NCBI RefSeq assembly: GCF_037153985.1
Contig: NZ_JBBAYI010000007.1
Span: forward strand, 239,872-303,871
DNA: 64,000 bases
Source of the DNA: Emticicia sp037153985
GTDB lineage: Bacteria > Bacteroidota > Bacteroidia > Cytophagales > Spirosomataceae
Direction of reading: 5' to 3'
The position numbers were made by a program, and so were the translations under genes. The notes under the pieces are model-generated. The model saw nothing but the letters and a program-made list of their open reading frames with translations, was not told the origin of the DNA and did not search any database. This document shows, in pieces, positions 16,805 to 24,600 of this stretch. Each line of letters starts with the position of its first letter. Within the stretch, counting starts at the first letter, position 1.

Positions 16805-16890
16805 ATTTTAATATTTATAGTTTATATATTGGGATAAATATATGGATAAATGCCGATTAACAAAAATATTGAATAGTCAGGCAGGTAATA

Positions 16891-16928
16891 TAAACAAAAA
16901 GCCCATCATTTGATGGGCTTTTTGTTTA
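16891..16928. terminator. Strong bidirectional terminator
   Basis: A perfect 18-bp stem (16891-16908 with 16911-16928; core AAAGCCCATCA) and a 2-base loop, with A/T outer ends. It ends the SecB-like operon five bases after the stop codon at 16933. Confidence 0.9.
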
Positions 16929-16932
16929 ACTC

Positions 16933-17361
16933 TTATTTTGTTACTAATTCTTGTTTTTCACTATCTTCTACTATTTTAACAAAATTCAATGGCGGTAATA
17001 ATAATAATGGTAACCTTGCTTTTGAAGATAAAGAAGCAATATGCTCCCTAATAAATGGAAAAATAATTGCAGGTGCGTTAATTTTTGCAAATGATTCTAA
17101 TCCAATATTATTGATTTCTGGGTTTTTTCTAAAAATACCAAGCATATGTACATTAAATGTAGCTTCATCTTCACCTCCAACACCTGAATTAATTCCAATT
17201 TTTAAGGTTACATATAAGTTAGGAGTATCAAAATGATGTTCTCTGTCTATAGATATATTATTCTGATACTCAGGAGAAGCAAAACTAACTTCTCCCTTTC
17301 TGCTAAAAGTACTTTCAATTAATATTAACTCTAGTAATTCAAACTCTTGATTGTTTTCCAT
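16933..17361 (-). CDS. SecB-like chaperone
   Basis: A 142-residue protein with the SecB fold signature. Residues 95-115 read NAPAIIFPFIREHIASLSSK and 120-127 LLLPPLNF; these correspond to the E. coli SecB segment around PNILFPYARE...LAPVNF. SecB tetramers bind unfolded proteins. Bacteroidota mostly lack a housekeeping SecB, and solitary SecB-like proteins in accessory DNA are known as the third gene of toxin-antitoxin-chaperone (TAC) systems, where they stabilise the antitoxin. Here it is the last gene of a three-gene operon, 13 bp after the unknown 196-residue gene, the same position as in TAC loci. A role as an addiction chaperone is inferred. Confidence 0.8.
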   Translation of the reverse strand: MENNQEFELLELILIESTFSRKGEVSFASPEYQNNISIDREHHFDTPNLYVTLKIGINSGVGGEDEATFNVHMLGIFRKNPEINNIGLESFAKINAPAIIFPFIREHIASLSSKARLPLLLLPPLNFVKIVEDSEKQELVTK

Positions 17362-17374
17362 TTGAAGATTTAGT

Positions 17375-17965
17375 TTATGCAGCCATTACATTATTTGTGC
17401 TTCCCATCAAAGTATCTTCAACACGTTCAAAATATAAATTACTTTTAAGAGCTACTTGCAAGTCTATTTCATAATCATTTTTATAAGTATACCCCCAACT
17501 TTTAGATTTGCTAACGATTCCAGTACCTTCAACCATAGGCGCAAATTTAATATGAAGTTTATTAGGCTCTGAAACAGGAATAACCTCTACCATTCTTACC
17601 TGTTGATTATTAGCTACCTTTTCATTAGAAAATATTAAAACATCGTTACTATAATGTGATTGTACAAAACTATAATCAACTCCATATAATAAGCCTTGAG
17701 CTTCAAATGTCACGTGTTTAATCGAATAAAGACTTCCTTCCGTAACAAAGCAAATAGCTTCATCAGGAAAAGTGTCTTCAAAATTCTTGGTTATTTCTAT
17801 CTCCCTGTCAATATAGCCTTTATTAGAATTATAATAAACGGCTGGTAATACTTCTAAAAAATGTTCTTTTTCGGAAGCAATATGCTCATATCTAATTTTA
17901 ATAAAAGGAAAGAGAGATACCAAATAATTGATTTGGGTTAAAATATAGTTTTTAGACTGCATCAT
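17375..17965 (-). CDS. Unknown protein of the SecB-like operon (196 aa)
   Basis: I do not recognise this family. The start overlaps the stop of the upstream HEPN-like gene (ATGA), so the pair is translationally coupled. The first 110 residues look alpha/beta with aromatic patches (INYLVSLFPFIKIRYEH, VLPAVYYNSNKGYIDREIEI, DEAICFVTEGSLYSIKHV). The second half is rich in beta strands (NKLHIKFAPMVEGTG, WGYTYKNDYEIDLQVALKS) and ends with a flexible tail NNVMAA. No helix-turn-helix is visible, unlike HigA-type antitoxins. In a TAC reading it would be the chaperone client, but its role could equally be an effector. Confidence 0.65.
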   Translation of the reverse strand: MMQSKNYILTQINYLVSLFPFIKIRYEHIASEKEHFLEVLPAVYYNSNKGYIDREIEITKNFEDTFPDEAICFVTEGSLYSIKHVTFEAQGLLYGVDYSFVQSHYSNDVLIFSNEKVANNQQVRMVEVIPVSEPNKLHIKFAPMVEGTGIVSKSKSWGYTYKNDYEIDLQVALKSNLYFERVEDTLMGSTNNVMAA

Positions 17966-18378
17966 AAATTAAAAATTCGTTTTAGGCTGCTGTTAATGTT
18001 ATTCGCTTGTTGCAAGGCTCTTTGAGCAGTACTTTGAGTGATTTCTACGTTTTCATAATCGCTCGTACCTCTTGTTTTCTTTAGTTGGTGAAGCTTTTGT
18101 TTTAACTCCCTAGCGTCATATTTGTTTGTAGAAACTTCATATTCGGCTGCTATTTTTTTTATCAACCATAGATGTAACCCACCTTTAGCTGACTCAGATT
18201 CAGCCGATACTTCACTATCTGTTTGTCCAAAATGTGAACGAAGAATATGAAGCATCAATTGTACACATGAATAATATGAGCAATGAATACTTGAAGCATA
18301 ACAACCATTGTTTGTTGATAAAATAGAGTGAGCAATTTGAATATTCTGGTCTGATTTCGTTTTTAGAAAACTTGACAT
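17962..18378 (-). CDS. HEPN-like helical protein of the SecB-like operon
   Basis: A 138-residue helical protein, first gene of the triad. Features that recall HEPN/UPF0332 proteins are an N-terminal helix pair (ASSIHCSYYSCVQLMLHILR), a mid-protein charged helix (DARELKQKLHQLKKTRGTSDYEN) with the LxxxRxxxDY pattern, and a last helix with alternating Ala/Gln (STAQRALQQANNINSSLKR). The strict Rx4-6H nuclease motif is not seen, so it may be a non-catalytic member. Such proteins pair with nucleotidyltransferases or act as toxins in type VII-like modules. It is coupled by a 4-base overlap to the 196-residue gene. Assignment is by pattern only. Confidence 0.55.
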   Translation of the reverse strand: MSSFLKTKSDQNIQIAHSILSTNNGCYASSIHCSYYSCVQLMLHILRSHFGQTDSEVSAESESAKGGLHLWLIKKIAAEYEVSTNKYDARELKQKLHQLKKTRGTSDYENVEITQSTAQRALQQANNINSSLKRIFNL

Positions 18379-18874
18379 TTTTAATAGTTAGCAATCATTG
18401 TTTTGAATTATTCACTTTTAATTTATCAGAATTTAATCTTTACAAAATCAGTAATATAGATAATATCCATGTATTATATAACACCAAAAAAGCAAATATT
18501 ATTCCATAAGAGACGGATATTTATCCGATAAGACATCGGTTCTTTAGTAAAAGTGGTTGCATACTAGGTATTAAATTTTAGATTTGTGTTCAAAATCAAA
18601 GAAATAGTCATACAAAACGAGGTTCTAGCACAAAATAGTATAATAAAAAAATCATATCCAAAGACATCAACATTTTTATTACACAGATTCGAGTCAAATT
18701 TGACACTCTTTTGTGTAGAAAATGCACTACAAATGTATAAATCATTTATAAAAATTGAAATAATGCTGATATTTTTTTTTTAACGGTATTTTGCTAATGA
18801 TGATAAAACTCTTAAATAACTCTTTTTGCTACATATTTACTAACTTTAACTGTTCACTTTAAACTTAAAACAAT
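18379..18874. other. AT-rich intergenic region (496 bp)
   Basis: This must hold the promoter of the SecB-like operon (leftward) and of the 239-residue gene (rightward). The sequence is strongly AT-rich, with poly-T just before 18783. Short frames here have no ATG-led coding character. I see no RNA gene. Confidence 0.5.
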
Positions 18875-19594
18875 ATGCAAGATTACATTTATTGCCGTGA
18901 ATACGGCTTACAGCTCGTAATGTTTAATGTTAACTTCGGACGAAGCGAAGCCCGCGACAACCCGTTGGTAATCATCAACCAATCAGTACCCCAAGGCACA
19001 CCGCTATGGACTGGCTCTATTGAATATAAGCCAGAAAATGAAATAATCGCGCTAAACAGGGTCTTATATAGTAAACTTATTACTCTTAGTGATTTTAACG
19101 GGTACGACCACATTTATGTAGGCAAGAAAAGTAATTTTTATTTTCAGAATGTACCTTTCGACTTCGTAAACGACAAGTGGAAAATAAGAGATTTAAACCA
19201 CCCGCTTAACAATTATAAATTTAACGTTTGGGATAGGGAACATATCAAGAATATCCTTAACAACTTTCTAACCAAGCAAAAAGAAGAAGTCTTTAACCTG
19301 TTTTATGCCGAGATTTACAAGTCAGACGGTTTAAATAAGTCTTTAAGAATTTTAGAGGCTGTAATTGAGTTAAAAGACGATTTTTTGCCATTATTAACCC
19401 CTGCCGAGCTAGTTTTTTTACCTGCTTCGGATGACCTTCTTAATAAAGACAAGCAAAAAGGAAGCCCGCCCGAATCAGGTATGGGTACAGGTAAAGGCAC
19501 TACCACTAACAATAGTTCTACTACAAAAACTATTTTCGGTCTTTCCTTGATAGGTTTGGGGCTTTATGCCATGAAAAAGAAGAAGATTATTTAA
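18875..19594 (+). CDS. Hypothetical protein with C-terminal membrane anchor
   Basis: A 239-residue protein of unknown function. The first 190 residues are soluble with no signal peptide (starts MQDYIYCREYGLQLVMFNVN). Residues about 193-217 are a Gly/Ser/Thr/Asn-rich linker including PPESG. Then comes one hydrophobic helix (TIFGLSLIGLGLYAM) and a KKKK tail. This spacer-helix-positive-tail layout looks like a tail-anchored or sorted surface protein, but there is no export signal and no sorting enzyme gene nearby. A strong terminator follows at once. Candidate roles include phage-satellite membrane proteins; I cannot decide. Confidence 0.6.
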   Translation: MQDYIYCREYGLQLVMFNVNFGRSEARDNPLVIINQSVPQGTPLWTGSIEYKPENEIIALNRVLYSKLITLSDFNGYDHIYVGKKSNFYFQNVPFDFVNDKWKIRDLNHPLNNYKFNVWDREHIKNILNNFLTKQKEEVFNLFYAEIYKSDGLNKSLRILEAVIELKDDFLPLLTPAELVFLPASDDLLNKDKQKGSPPESGMGTGKGTTTNNSSTTKTIFGLSLIGLGLYAMKKKKII

Positions 19595-19596
19595 CT

Positions 19597-19628
19597 AAAC
19601 AAAGCCCGATTAGTTTCGGGCTTTGTTT
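19597..19628. terminator. Terminator after the anchored protein gene
   Basis: AAACAAAGCCCGA (19597-19609), a 6-base loop and its exact complement (19616-19628). It lies between convergent genes. Confidence 0.88.
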
Positions 19629-19665
19629 TAGATGTTTATTAATACACTTTAAGTTGAAGCAATAA

Positions 19666-20850
19666 TTAGTTTACACTTCCTGAAACACCTGAATAATGCA
19701 CTTTATTATCTGAATCAATTACGGTTGCGCTGGTAAAAATATAATCATCTGCTTCAAATTCCCATTTCTTTGTACCTGTGATAGCATCAATAGCATATAA
19801 TCTTCTTTGCTGTCCCCCTATATAAACCACTCCATTAGCTATTGTAGGACTAGCAATTGTGCCAAAAACTCCAATGTTAAATTTCCATTTCATTTGGAAC
19901 GTTTTTGCGTCATAGGCATAGAGATACCCATCTTTATTTCCAAAATATAGTAGGCCATTACTTACTATGGGACTAGATTCTATTTCTCCACCTGTAACAA
20001 TTTCTTTCTGCATAAGTCCAGTAGTAGCATCTAATACATATAATATATGGTCAGAACTACCGAAATATAATAAATTGTCTTTAACGGTTGGACTTGAACG
20101 TATTTTATCTCCAGTCTTAAACTCCCATTTTTTTACTCCCGAATTCGCATCAATAGCATATAACTTTTTATCATCAGAACCAAAATATATAATGCCATTA
20201 TTAAAACATATTCCTGAATATATGGCATTGGACTTATCCGTAGAAAACTTCCATTTTAAAGTTCCATCTTTTACATCTAAAGCAAATATTTTTCCATTAG
20301 AATTAGTGAAATAGATTATATTATTGGCTATTGTAGGGCTAGATTCAATACTACCCCTACTTGAATACGGATTATTTGGGTCATCACTAGGACAAAGAAA
20401 TTCCCATTTCTTTATACCAGTTTTGGCATCATATGCAAATAGGGAAGAGCGGCATCCAAAATAAATAATATCATTAAGTATTATAGGTGTATCCCCTTTA
20501 TCTGACCTATCTAAATATGGAAAATTCCAAATTAAATCTTCTGTACTTATATCATAAACAAAAATTCCTCCATAACTAGGGCTAAATATTTTCCCGTCAA
20601 AATAGGCTGGACATTCCAAACTACCTGCAATGTTCCCCCCTTTCCATTGAATGGTGCCTGTACTAGCCTTTATTACATATAAATCATATCCCCAATCCCC
20701 AATAATAACTGCTGTATTACTCGCTGTAGGGGGAGAAGGTATTACAGGATTATTATTTGTGCTATTATTATTTGAGGGGGTAGTTATATTATCTTTTGAG
20801 CAAGAAATATATATAAATGATACAGTAAAAATTGTAAGTAAATTCTTCAT
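19666..20850 (-). CDS. PQQ-like beta-propeller lipoprotein
   Basis: A 394-residue exported lipoprotein (MKNLLTIFTVSFIYISCS, lipidated Cys 17) with a short Asn/Pro/Ser linker and then seven to eight blades of the PQQ-binding-like (BamB/quinoprotein) type. Each blade carries a unit such as NGIIYFGSDDKKLYAIDANSG followed by KWEF. The blades lack an obvious quinoprotein dehydrogenase active site, so it is probably a structural or binding propeller at the cell surface. It lies inside the tRNA-Leu element as cargo on its own transcript. The blade repeats at DNA level are similar but not identical. The ligand is unknown. Confidence 0.85.
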   Translation of the reverse strand: MKNLLTIFTVSFIYISCSKDNITTPSNNNSTNNNPVIPSPPTASNTAVIIGDWGYDLYVIKASTGTIQWKGGNIAGSLECPAYFDGKIFSPSYGGIFVYDISTEDLIWNFPYLDRSDKGDTPIILNDIIYFGCRSSLFAYDAKTGIKKWEFLCPSDDPNNPYSSRGSIESSPTIANNIIYFTNSNGKIFALDVKDGTLKWKFSTDKSNAIYSGICFNNGIIYFGSDDKKLYAIDANSGVKKWEFKTGDKIRSSPTVKDNLLYFGSSDHILYVLDATTGLMQKEIVTGGEIESSPIVSNGLLYFGNKDGYLYAYDAKTFQMKWKFNIGVFGTIASPTIANGVVYIGGQQRRLYAIDAITGTKKWEFEADDYIFTSATVIDSDNKVHYSGVSGSVN

Positions 20851-21143
20851 AATATTGATTAGATTTATAACTTGGAAAAGAATAGTACAATAAAAAATTT
20901 AATTAAAATTTTAAATAATTATAGTAAACCCTATTTCTTTAGGAAGATTTCTAAAATACTACTTTTAGCCATATTGGTTAGGATTATAGTCAAAAATATG
21001 CAATGTTATGATATTATTTTTATAGAGTAACGAGTAATAAAGAATTTTTTATTTATGGGAGTTAAAATGTTGCAGTATTTTGCTTTGTATTGTCATAAAT
21101 ATTGCTTATATTGGTTAAATAATATTAATATACTATCATTTAT

Positions 21144-21413
21144 ATGACTGCATTTATTACACCTAAAGACTTGCAAAGAATCAAGGGTTATGCTTATATA
21201 ACTGCTCAAAGAAAAATTCAAAAAGTAAAGCTGAAATATAATTGTAAGAATGTTACCGTTCAGCAATTTTGTGAATATTTCAATGAAAATTACTTAGAAA
21301 TATTTGCTATGCTTAATGCCAAAAATGAATTAGAATATCTTCGCCTAATGAAAGAAGGAGCCAAAGAAGGCTATGCAGTAGGATTCAAAGGGGTATTGAT
21401 GGGATTAGCTTAA
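21144..21413 (+). CDS. Small conserved-looking element protein (89 aa)
   Basis: An 89-residue basic protein with no signal or membrane segment. The N-terminal part (TPKDLQRIKGYAYITAQRKIQKVK) is helical and positively charged, followed by VTVQQFCEYFNENYLEI and a C-terminal helix. The layout suggests a small DNA- or RNA-interacting protein, perhaps winged-helix-like, as often found in Bacteroidota mobile elements; this is an impression, not a match to a named domain. It converges with the zinc-binding protein gene at a shared terminator. Confidence 0.6.
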   Translation: MTAFITPKDLQRIKGYAYITAQRKIQKVKLKYNCKNVTVQQFCEYFNENYLEIFAMLNAKNELEYLRLMKEGAKEGYAVGFKGVLMGLA

Positions 21414-21430
21414 ATATTATTAAGCCATTA

Positions 21431-21463
21431 AAAAAGCCTTGAAATTAACTTTCAAGGCTTTTT
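21431..21463. terminator. Bidirectional terminator
   Basis: A 14-bp stem AAAAAGCCTTGAAA (21431-21444) with its complement (21450-21463) and a 5-base loop, between convergent genes. Similar AAGCCTT/AAGGCTT stems follow the two remnant tails at 32342 and 33632. Confidence 0.9.
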
Positions 21464-21482
21464 AAGTAGATAGACATTCTAC

Positions 21483-21920
21483 TTACTGTACTGCTTCTAA
21501 TACCTCCGTTCCATAAATATCTTTCCCATCAACAAACCTGTTGGGTAATACTTTGAACTCCTGAGCAAGAAACCTTTCGTTAAACTCTCTGAATGCTTTG
21601 GTCGGTGCAACAAACTCCATGAAATGTTCATTCATCATGTGCATTGAGGATATATACTTTTCAATGGTTTGCAATGTGGCATCTTTGGGTAAATGCCTTC
21701 TGAAAAAACAGTACCTAACAAAATAAATACTCCAATCTATCTTGGCGTATTCGTCCAGATAAAAGACCTCTGTTTGCCCTTCTTCTTCGGTGCTTTCCTG
21801 ATTGTCTGCCAATCTTTTGTAATGTGCCTTCTGCTTGCATGATTCCGAGCAATATTTGGCGGTAGCTCTCTTGCTGTCAAACTTCTTTTGACAAACTTCG
21901 CATTTCAATTTGTGTTCCAT
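21483..21920 (-). CDS. Zinc-finger element protein (145 aa)
   Basis: The N-terminal 35 residues form a treble-clef style zinc site: CEVCQKKFDSKR, then KYCSESCKQKAHYKR (CxxC and CxxxC, where the last Cys is followed by KQKAHY). An acidic linker follows (about 40-55), then a helical C-terminal half ending LPNRFVDGKDIYGTE. Proteins of this make-up accompany primases in Bacteroidota elements; the function is unknown. It is the last gene before the cargo region and shares the strand of the primase, 71 bp away. Degenerate copies of its last 20 or so codons occur at 32342-32404 and 33632-33700, which marks it as an element-core gene. Confidence 0.75.
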   Translation of the reverse strand: MEHKLKCEVCQKKFDSKRATAKYCSESCKQKAHYKRLADNQESTEEEGQTEVFYLDEYAKIDWSIYFVRYCFFRRHLPKDATLQTIEKYISSMHMMNEHFMEFVAPTKAFREFNERFLAQEFKVLPNRFVDGKDIYGTEVLEAVQ

Positions 21921-21991
21921 TATCGTATGATTTAAAGTATAAAAAAAGATGTATTAGCGTATGATTAAGCGTTAGTTATAGTCAAATAGCG

Positions 21992-22885
21992 TTAAACGCT
22001 ACTTTTACGCTTTCCTAACAGATAATCGTTAAAATCCTTACTGTTAGGGTAGATTATTTCCGACTGATTAATTACTTGATATTGTTTATTAATTAGTTGA
22101 TTTACAGCATTTTGACCGCCTTTGTCATTGTCTAAAAAACTGTTAATAATTGTATTAGCGTTAAAATAAGCGTAAGAAAGTGTAATATTGTTGGTTGTGT
22201 TTAGCACTATGCTAGTATTCTTAAAGGACGTAGTATTATAGTACTGTAAGGCTGAAAGAAAATCAAAGAAACCCTCGAATAAATTAACGGTATCGGTTTG
22301 TTTATCGAATACCGTAATGCCGTTAGCGGTCTTGCCTTTATAATCCAAAGGGTTTCTTAGTTCATAACCCCCGCCATTATTGGCGAAGCCTAAAGCAAAA
22401 TAGGCTTTATCCTGATTGATAAAATGGACTTCTTTCAGATAGATGTTTGCCAGTTCAATACTGATACCTCTTTGCTGAATGTATCTAATGAGTGCCGAAT
22501 GTGTCACGGGTTTTACGCTGACTATTTGAATCTTGCTTTCTTTGGTTAGAGAATCTTTGCCGGAGAGGCGCACTCCGCTAAAAGAAAAAGAGAAACCTGT
22601 ATTGCCACTTTTTAGGCTCTCTAAGCGACTGACGGCATCTGAGAAAGGTATTTGCTCAATTAATCGGATTAAACGAATGATGTCGCCTTTTTGACCACTT
22701 GCGAAGTCATGGAATACATTTTTCTTGGGTTCTACAAAGAATGAAGGGGTCTTTTCTTCTGTTAATGGTGAGAAGTAAACCAACTGATGCTGTATGGTGC
22801 TGTGTGGCTCTTTACCAATGGTCTGTAAATAACTAACTATCGGTAATTGCTTTAAGCTATTGATATACGATTTGCTGTAAAACAT
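21992..22885 (-). CDS. Toprim-domain DNA primase-like protein
   Basis: A 297-residue primase-type protein from the ATG ending at 22885 (MFYSKSYINSL). A longer open frame starts at 22966, but its first 27 codons run through the TTGGAAC repeats and have no primase character. The N-terminal half has the CHC2-like signature KTPSFFVEPKKNVFHDFASG and KGDIIRLI without the zinc cysteines. The C-terminal half is Toprim: NLFEGFFDFLSAL with the catalytic Glu, and FLDNDKGGQNAVNQL with the DxD-like acidic pair. It should make or select primers for element replication together with the primase-helicase upstream. The two genes flank the repeat array. Confidence 0.87.
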   Translation of the reverse strand: MFYSKSYINSLKQLPIVSYLQTIGKEPHSTIQHQLVYFSPLTEEKTPSFFVEPKKNVFHDFASGQKGDIIRLIRLIEQIPFSDAVSRLESLKSGNTGFSFSFSGVRLSGKDSLTKESKIQIVSVKPVTHSALIRYIQQRGISIELANIYLKEVHFINQDKAYFALGFANNGGGYELRNPLDYKGKTANGITVFDKQTDTVNLFEGFFDFLSALQYYNTTSFKNTSIVLNTTNNITLSYAYFNANTIINSFLDNDKGGQNAVNQLINKQYQVINQSEIIYPNSKDFNDYLLGKRKSSV

Positions 22886-22948
22886 CTCTTTTTCTTTTAG
22901 CGGTGAAATTGTACTGCCAATGCGTTTTGGGAGAATACCCCCTATTTT

Positions 22949-23159
22949 TTGGAACATTTGGAACAAATCCTATTTGAGCGTTTTTTTTGGAACTTTGGAA
23001 CACTTTTGGAACATTTTTGGAACAAGCTATTTTTCTTACTATTAGTTACTTATCTACCTTTGTTCCAATGTTCCAAGATTTTAAGAAAAATAGAAACCAC
23101 TTGTTTTGAGCTTCTTTTTGTTCCATTTGCTGTTCTAAACCTGTTCCAAACTGTTCCAA
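22949..23159. repeat. Two-sided repeat array, candidate replication origin
   Basis: Six copies of TTGGAAC read rightward starting at 22949, 22958, 22987, 22995, 23006 and 23017. Six copies of the reverse complement GTTCCAA start at 23062, 23070, 23120 (truncated to GTTCCA), 23132 (GTTCTAA), 23143 and 23153. The two arms face each other across about 38 bp of T-rich DNA (23025-23061). The array lies between the primase and primase-helicase genes, where iteron origins are often found. Spacing of 8-12 bp within runs suggests binding on one helix face. Confidence 0.7.
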
Positions 23160-23162
23160 AAA

Positions 23163-23177
23163 AGCCCTTTTGGGGCT
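23163..23177 (-). terminator. Terminator of the primase-helicase gene
   Basis: Stem AGCCC/GGGCT with a 5-base loop, followed on the minus strand by a run of T. It lies 28 bp after the helicase stop and abuts the repeat array. Confidence 0.6.
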
Positions 23178-23204
23178 ATTTCTCGAAAGGTCGTTTGTAC
23201 TTTT

Positions 23205-24473
23205 CTAAGATTGAAATTGTTGTCTTTTGAATTGAAAATGGTAGTTGTTCTCATTGGTCGGGTGATAACTGCCAATGGCGGCACGTTCTGCCAGCTTCAA
23301 ACTATGGTAGGTGTACCTATTCTTTTTTTGCTCTGTTAGGTTGAGTTCTTCAATAAGGGCTTTCTTGATTTTGGAGCGGTCTAAGAATCGCATACGTCCT
23401 TCTAATTCTTCATACAGGTTTGAGACCGAAAAGCTCAATTCGGCTTCTTCTTCAAAGTAGTTGAAGGAATCCATAATGAGTTCTTTAATGGCTTTGGCTG
23501 TCGGGGATAGGCTGTTTTGATAGTAGCATTCTAATTGCGGGGTGTAGTAGCTCTCTAATGCAAAATACATACGGCTTTCTTCCGTATGGACTAAGGTACG
23601 TTTGCTAAGAAAATGTAAGAAGTTGGGTATCTCTTTAGCTATGTCGCTTTCAATATTGGGATTCTCTTTTCTGCCTGTCTCTGTGAATGTCGGTACTTTG
23701 AACACAGCAAAGCGGTTTTCTCCTTTCTCTATCGGTAGGGCTTTGCCTTCATCGTTACTCAGAAAAACAAACTTGCCAAAGAAATCCAATTGCCTTTGGG
23801 CTTTGTTCTTTTCATTCGATGTTACTTTGCCTGTCTCTGTACTAAACCTTTTGAGCATCTGCATGATGCTGTTTTTCTCTAAGGATGTTTCATCCACAAT
23901 AATGACTAAACGTTTAATCCATATCGAATTAAACTGACTGTCTAATTCAGCGTTACCCAGTTTAGCCGAATTATCCTGAAAGATAAGTTTTAACAAATTG
24001 CCAAAGGTGCTTTTACCTGTACCCCTTGCTCTGGATTCCAGAAGTAAAATAGGCAGCCTTTGCGTAGGTTTGGTATAAAGTAGCTGTAAATAGTCTAAAG
24101 CAAAATCAAGTTTATCACCAAAGATATGTTTGAGTAAGTCTAAGATAGTCGGGAATTGCCCTTCCTGTGGTTGATGTGATAACTGGTAATATTCATTAAA
24201 AAAGCCTTGTACTACCTGTTGGTAGTGGGTATGGGATGGCACTAAACAAAAGCCTTCGTACTTTTTGATTGAGCGGTAGAAATCACTATTCTTGCCTAAA
24301 TCGTCCTGTACCGTTCCTTTGTCTCTTCTGACGTATGTACGGAAGAGTTTACCGTCTTTGTCAGGAATAAAGACTTCTTTCATGTATTCATCACCGACAC
24401 GGATAAACTTTTTCGCTAGGGCTTCTTTATCTGAATAGCTAAATTTTTCTTGATTATCTTGCTGATTGGTCAT
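23205..24473 (-). CDS. Primase-helicase (DUF5906/SF3-type)
   Basis: A 422-residue replication protein. The middle carries an SF3-style helicase ATPase: Walker A in ESRARGTGKSTFGNLL, Walker B in RLVIIVDETS, and a sensor-like FVFLSNDEGKALP. The N-terminal 140 residues are the usual lead-in of these proteins (MKEVFIPDKDGKLFRTYVRR). The C-terminus (SVSNLYEELEGRMRFLDRSK) looks like a winged-helix DNA-binding end. Such proteins load on the origin of plasmids, phages and satellite elements. The start is the ATG ending at 24473. It lies beyond a terminator from the upstream small genes, so it probably has its own promoter in 24474-24575. Confidence 0.88.
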   Translation of the reverse strand: MTNQQDNQEKFSYSDKEALAKKFIRVGDEYMKEVFIPDKDGKLFRTYVRRDKGTVQDDLGKNSDFYRSIKKYEGFCLVPSHTHYQQVVQGFFNEYYQLSHQPQEGQFPTILDLLKHIFGDKLDFALDYLQLLYTKPTQRLPILLLESRARGTGKSTFGNLLKLIFQDNSAKLGNAELDSQFNSIWIKRLVIIVDETSLEKNSIMQMLKRFSTETGKVTSNEKNKAQRQLDFFGKFVFLSNDEGKALPIEKGENRFAVFKVPTFTETGRKENPNIESDIAKEIPNFLHFLSKRTLVHTEESRMYFALESYYTPQLECYYQNSLSPTAKAIKELIMDSFNYFEEEAELSFSVSNLYEELEGRMRFLDRSKIKKALIEELNLTEQKKNRYTYHSLKLAERAAIGSYHPTNENNYHFQFKRQQFQS

Positions 24474-24516
24474 AACTTTAGGGTGAAAGTTTGATTTACG
24501 ATTGGTCTTTATCGGT

Positions 24517-24544
24517 AAGCAGTTCTATGGCGGTAGGACTGCTT
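24517..24544. other. Stem-loop in the primase-helicase leader
   Basis: AAGCAGTTCTA (24517-24527), loop TGGCGG, then TAGGACTGCTT (24534-24544): 11 pairs including one G-U. T bases follow on the plus strand. It may be a plus-strand terminator or, on the minus strand, a leader hairpin 44-71 bp before the helicase start. Confidence 0.45.
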
Positions 24545-24575
24545 TTTTATTGGCTTTTGGGAAAAATGAAGCACG

Positions 24576-24600
24576 AAAAAAAGGCTATTGTTTAGCCTTT
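24576..24600 (-). terminator. Terminator of the small-gene operon
   Basis: AAAGGCTA (24580-24587), a 5-base loop and TAGCCTTT (24593-24600). On the minus strand it is followed by a T run. It overlaps the last codons of the 76-residue gene, so that gene's stop lies within the stem. Confidence 0.75.

Noticed and set aside
18586..18783. 65-residue frame between the HEPN-like gene and the anchored protein gene
   Set aside because: No ATG start with a ribosome-binding context; AT-driven composition ending in poly-Phe. Treated as intergenic.
18875..19594. LPxTG-type sortase substrate
   Set aside because: PPESG is not a sortase motif, there is no signal peptide, and no sortase gene is visible in the window.
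22949..23159. CRISPR-like array
   Set aside because: The repeat unit is only 7 bases, occurs in both orientations and has irregular 8-50 bp steps; no cas genes are near.
22886..23230. Frames crossing the repeat array (N-terminal extension of the primase and a 93-residue plus-strand frame)
   Set aside because: Both consist of translated TTGGAAC/GTTCCAA repeats and have no family character.
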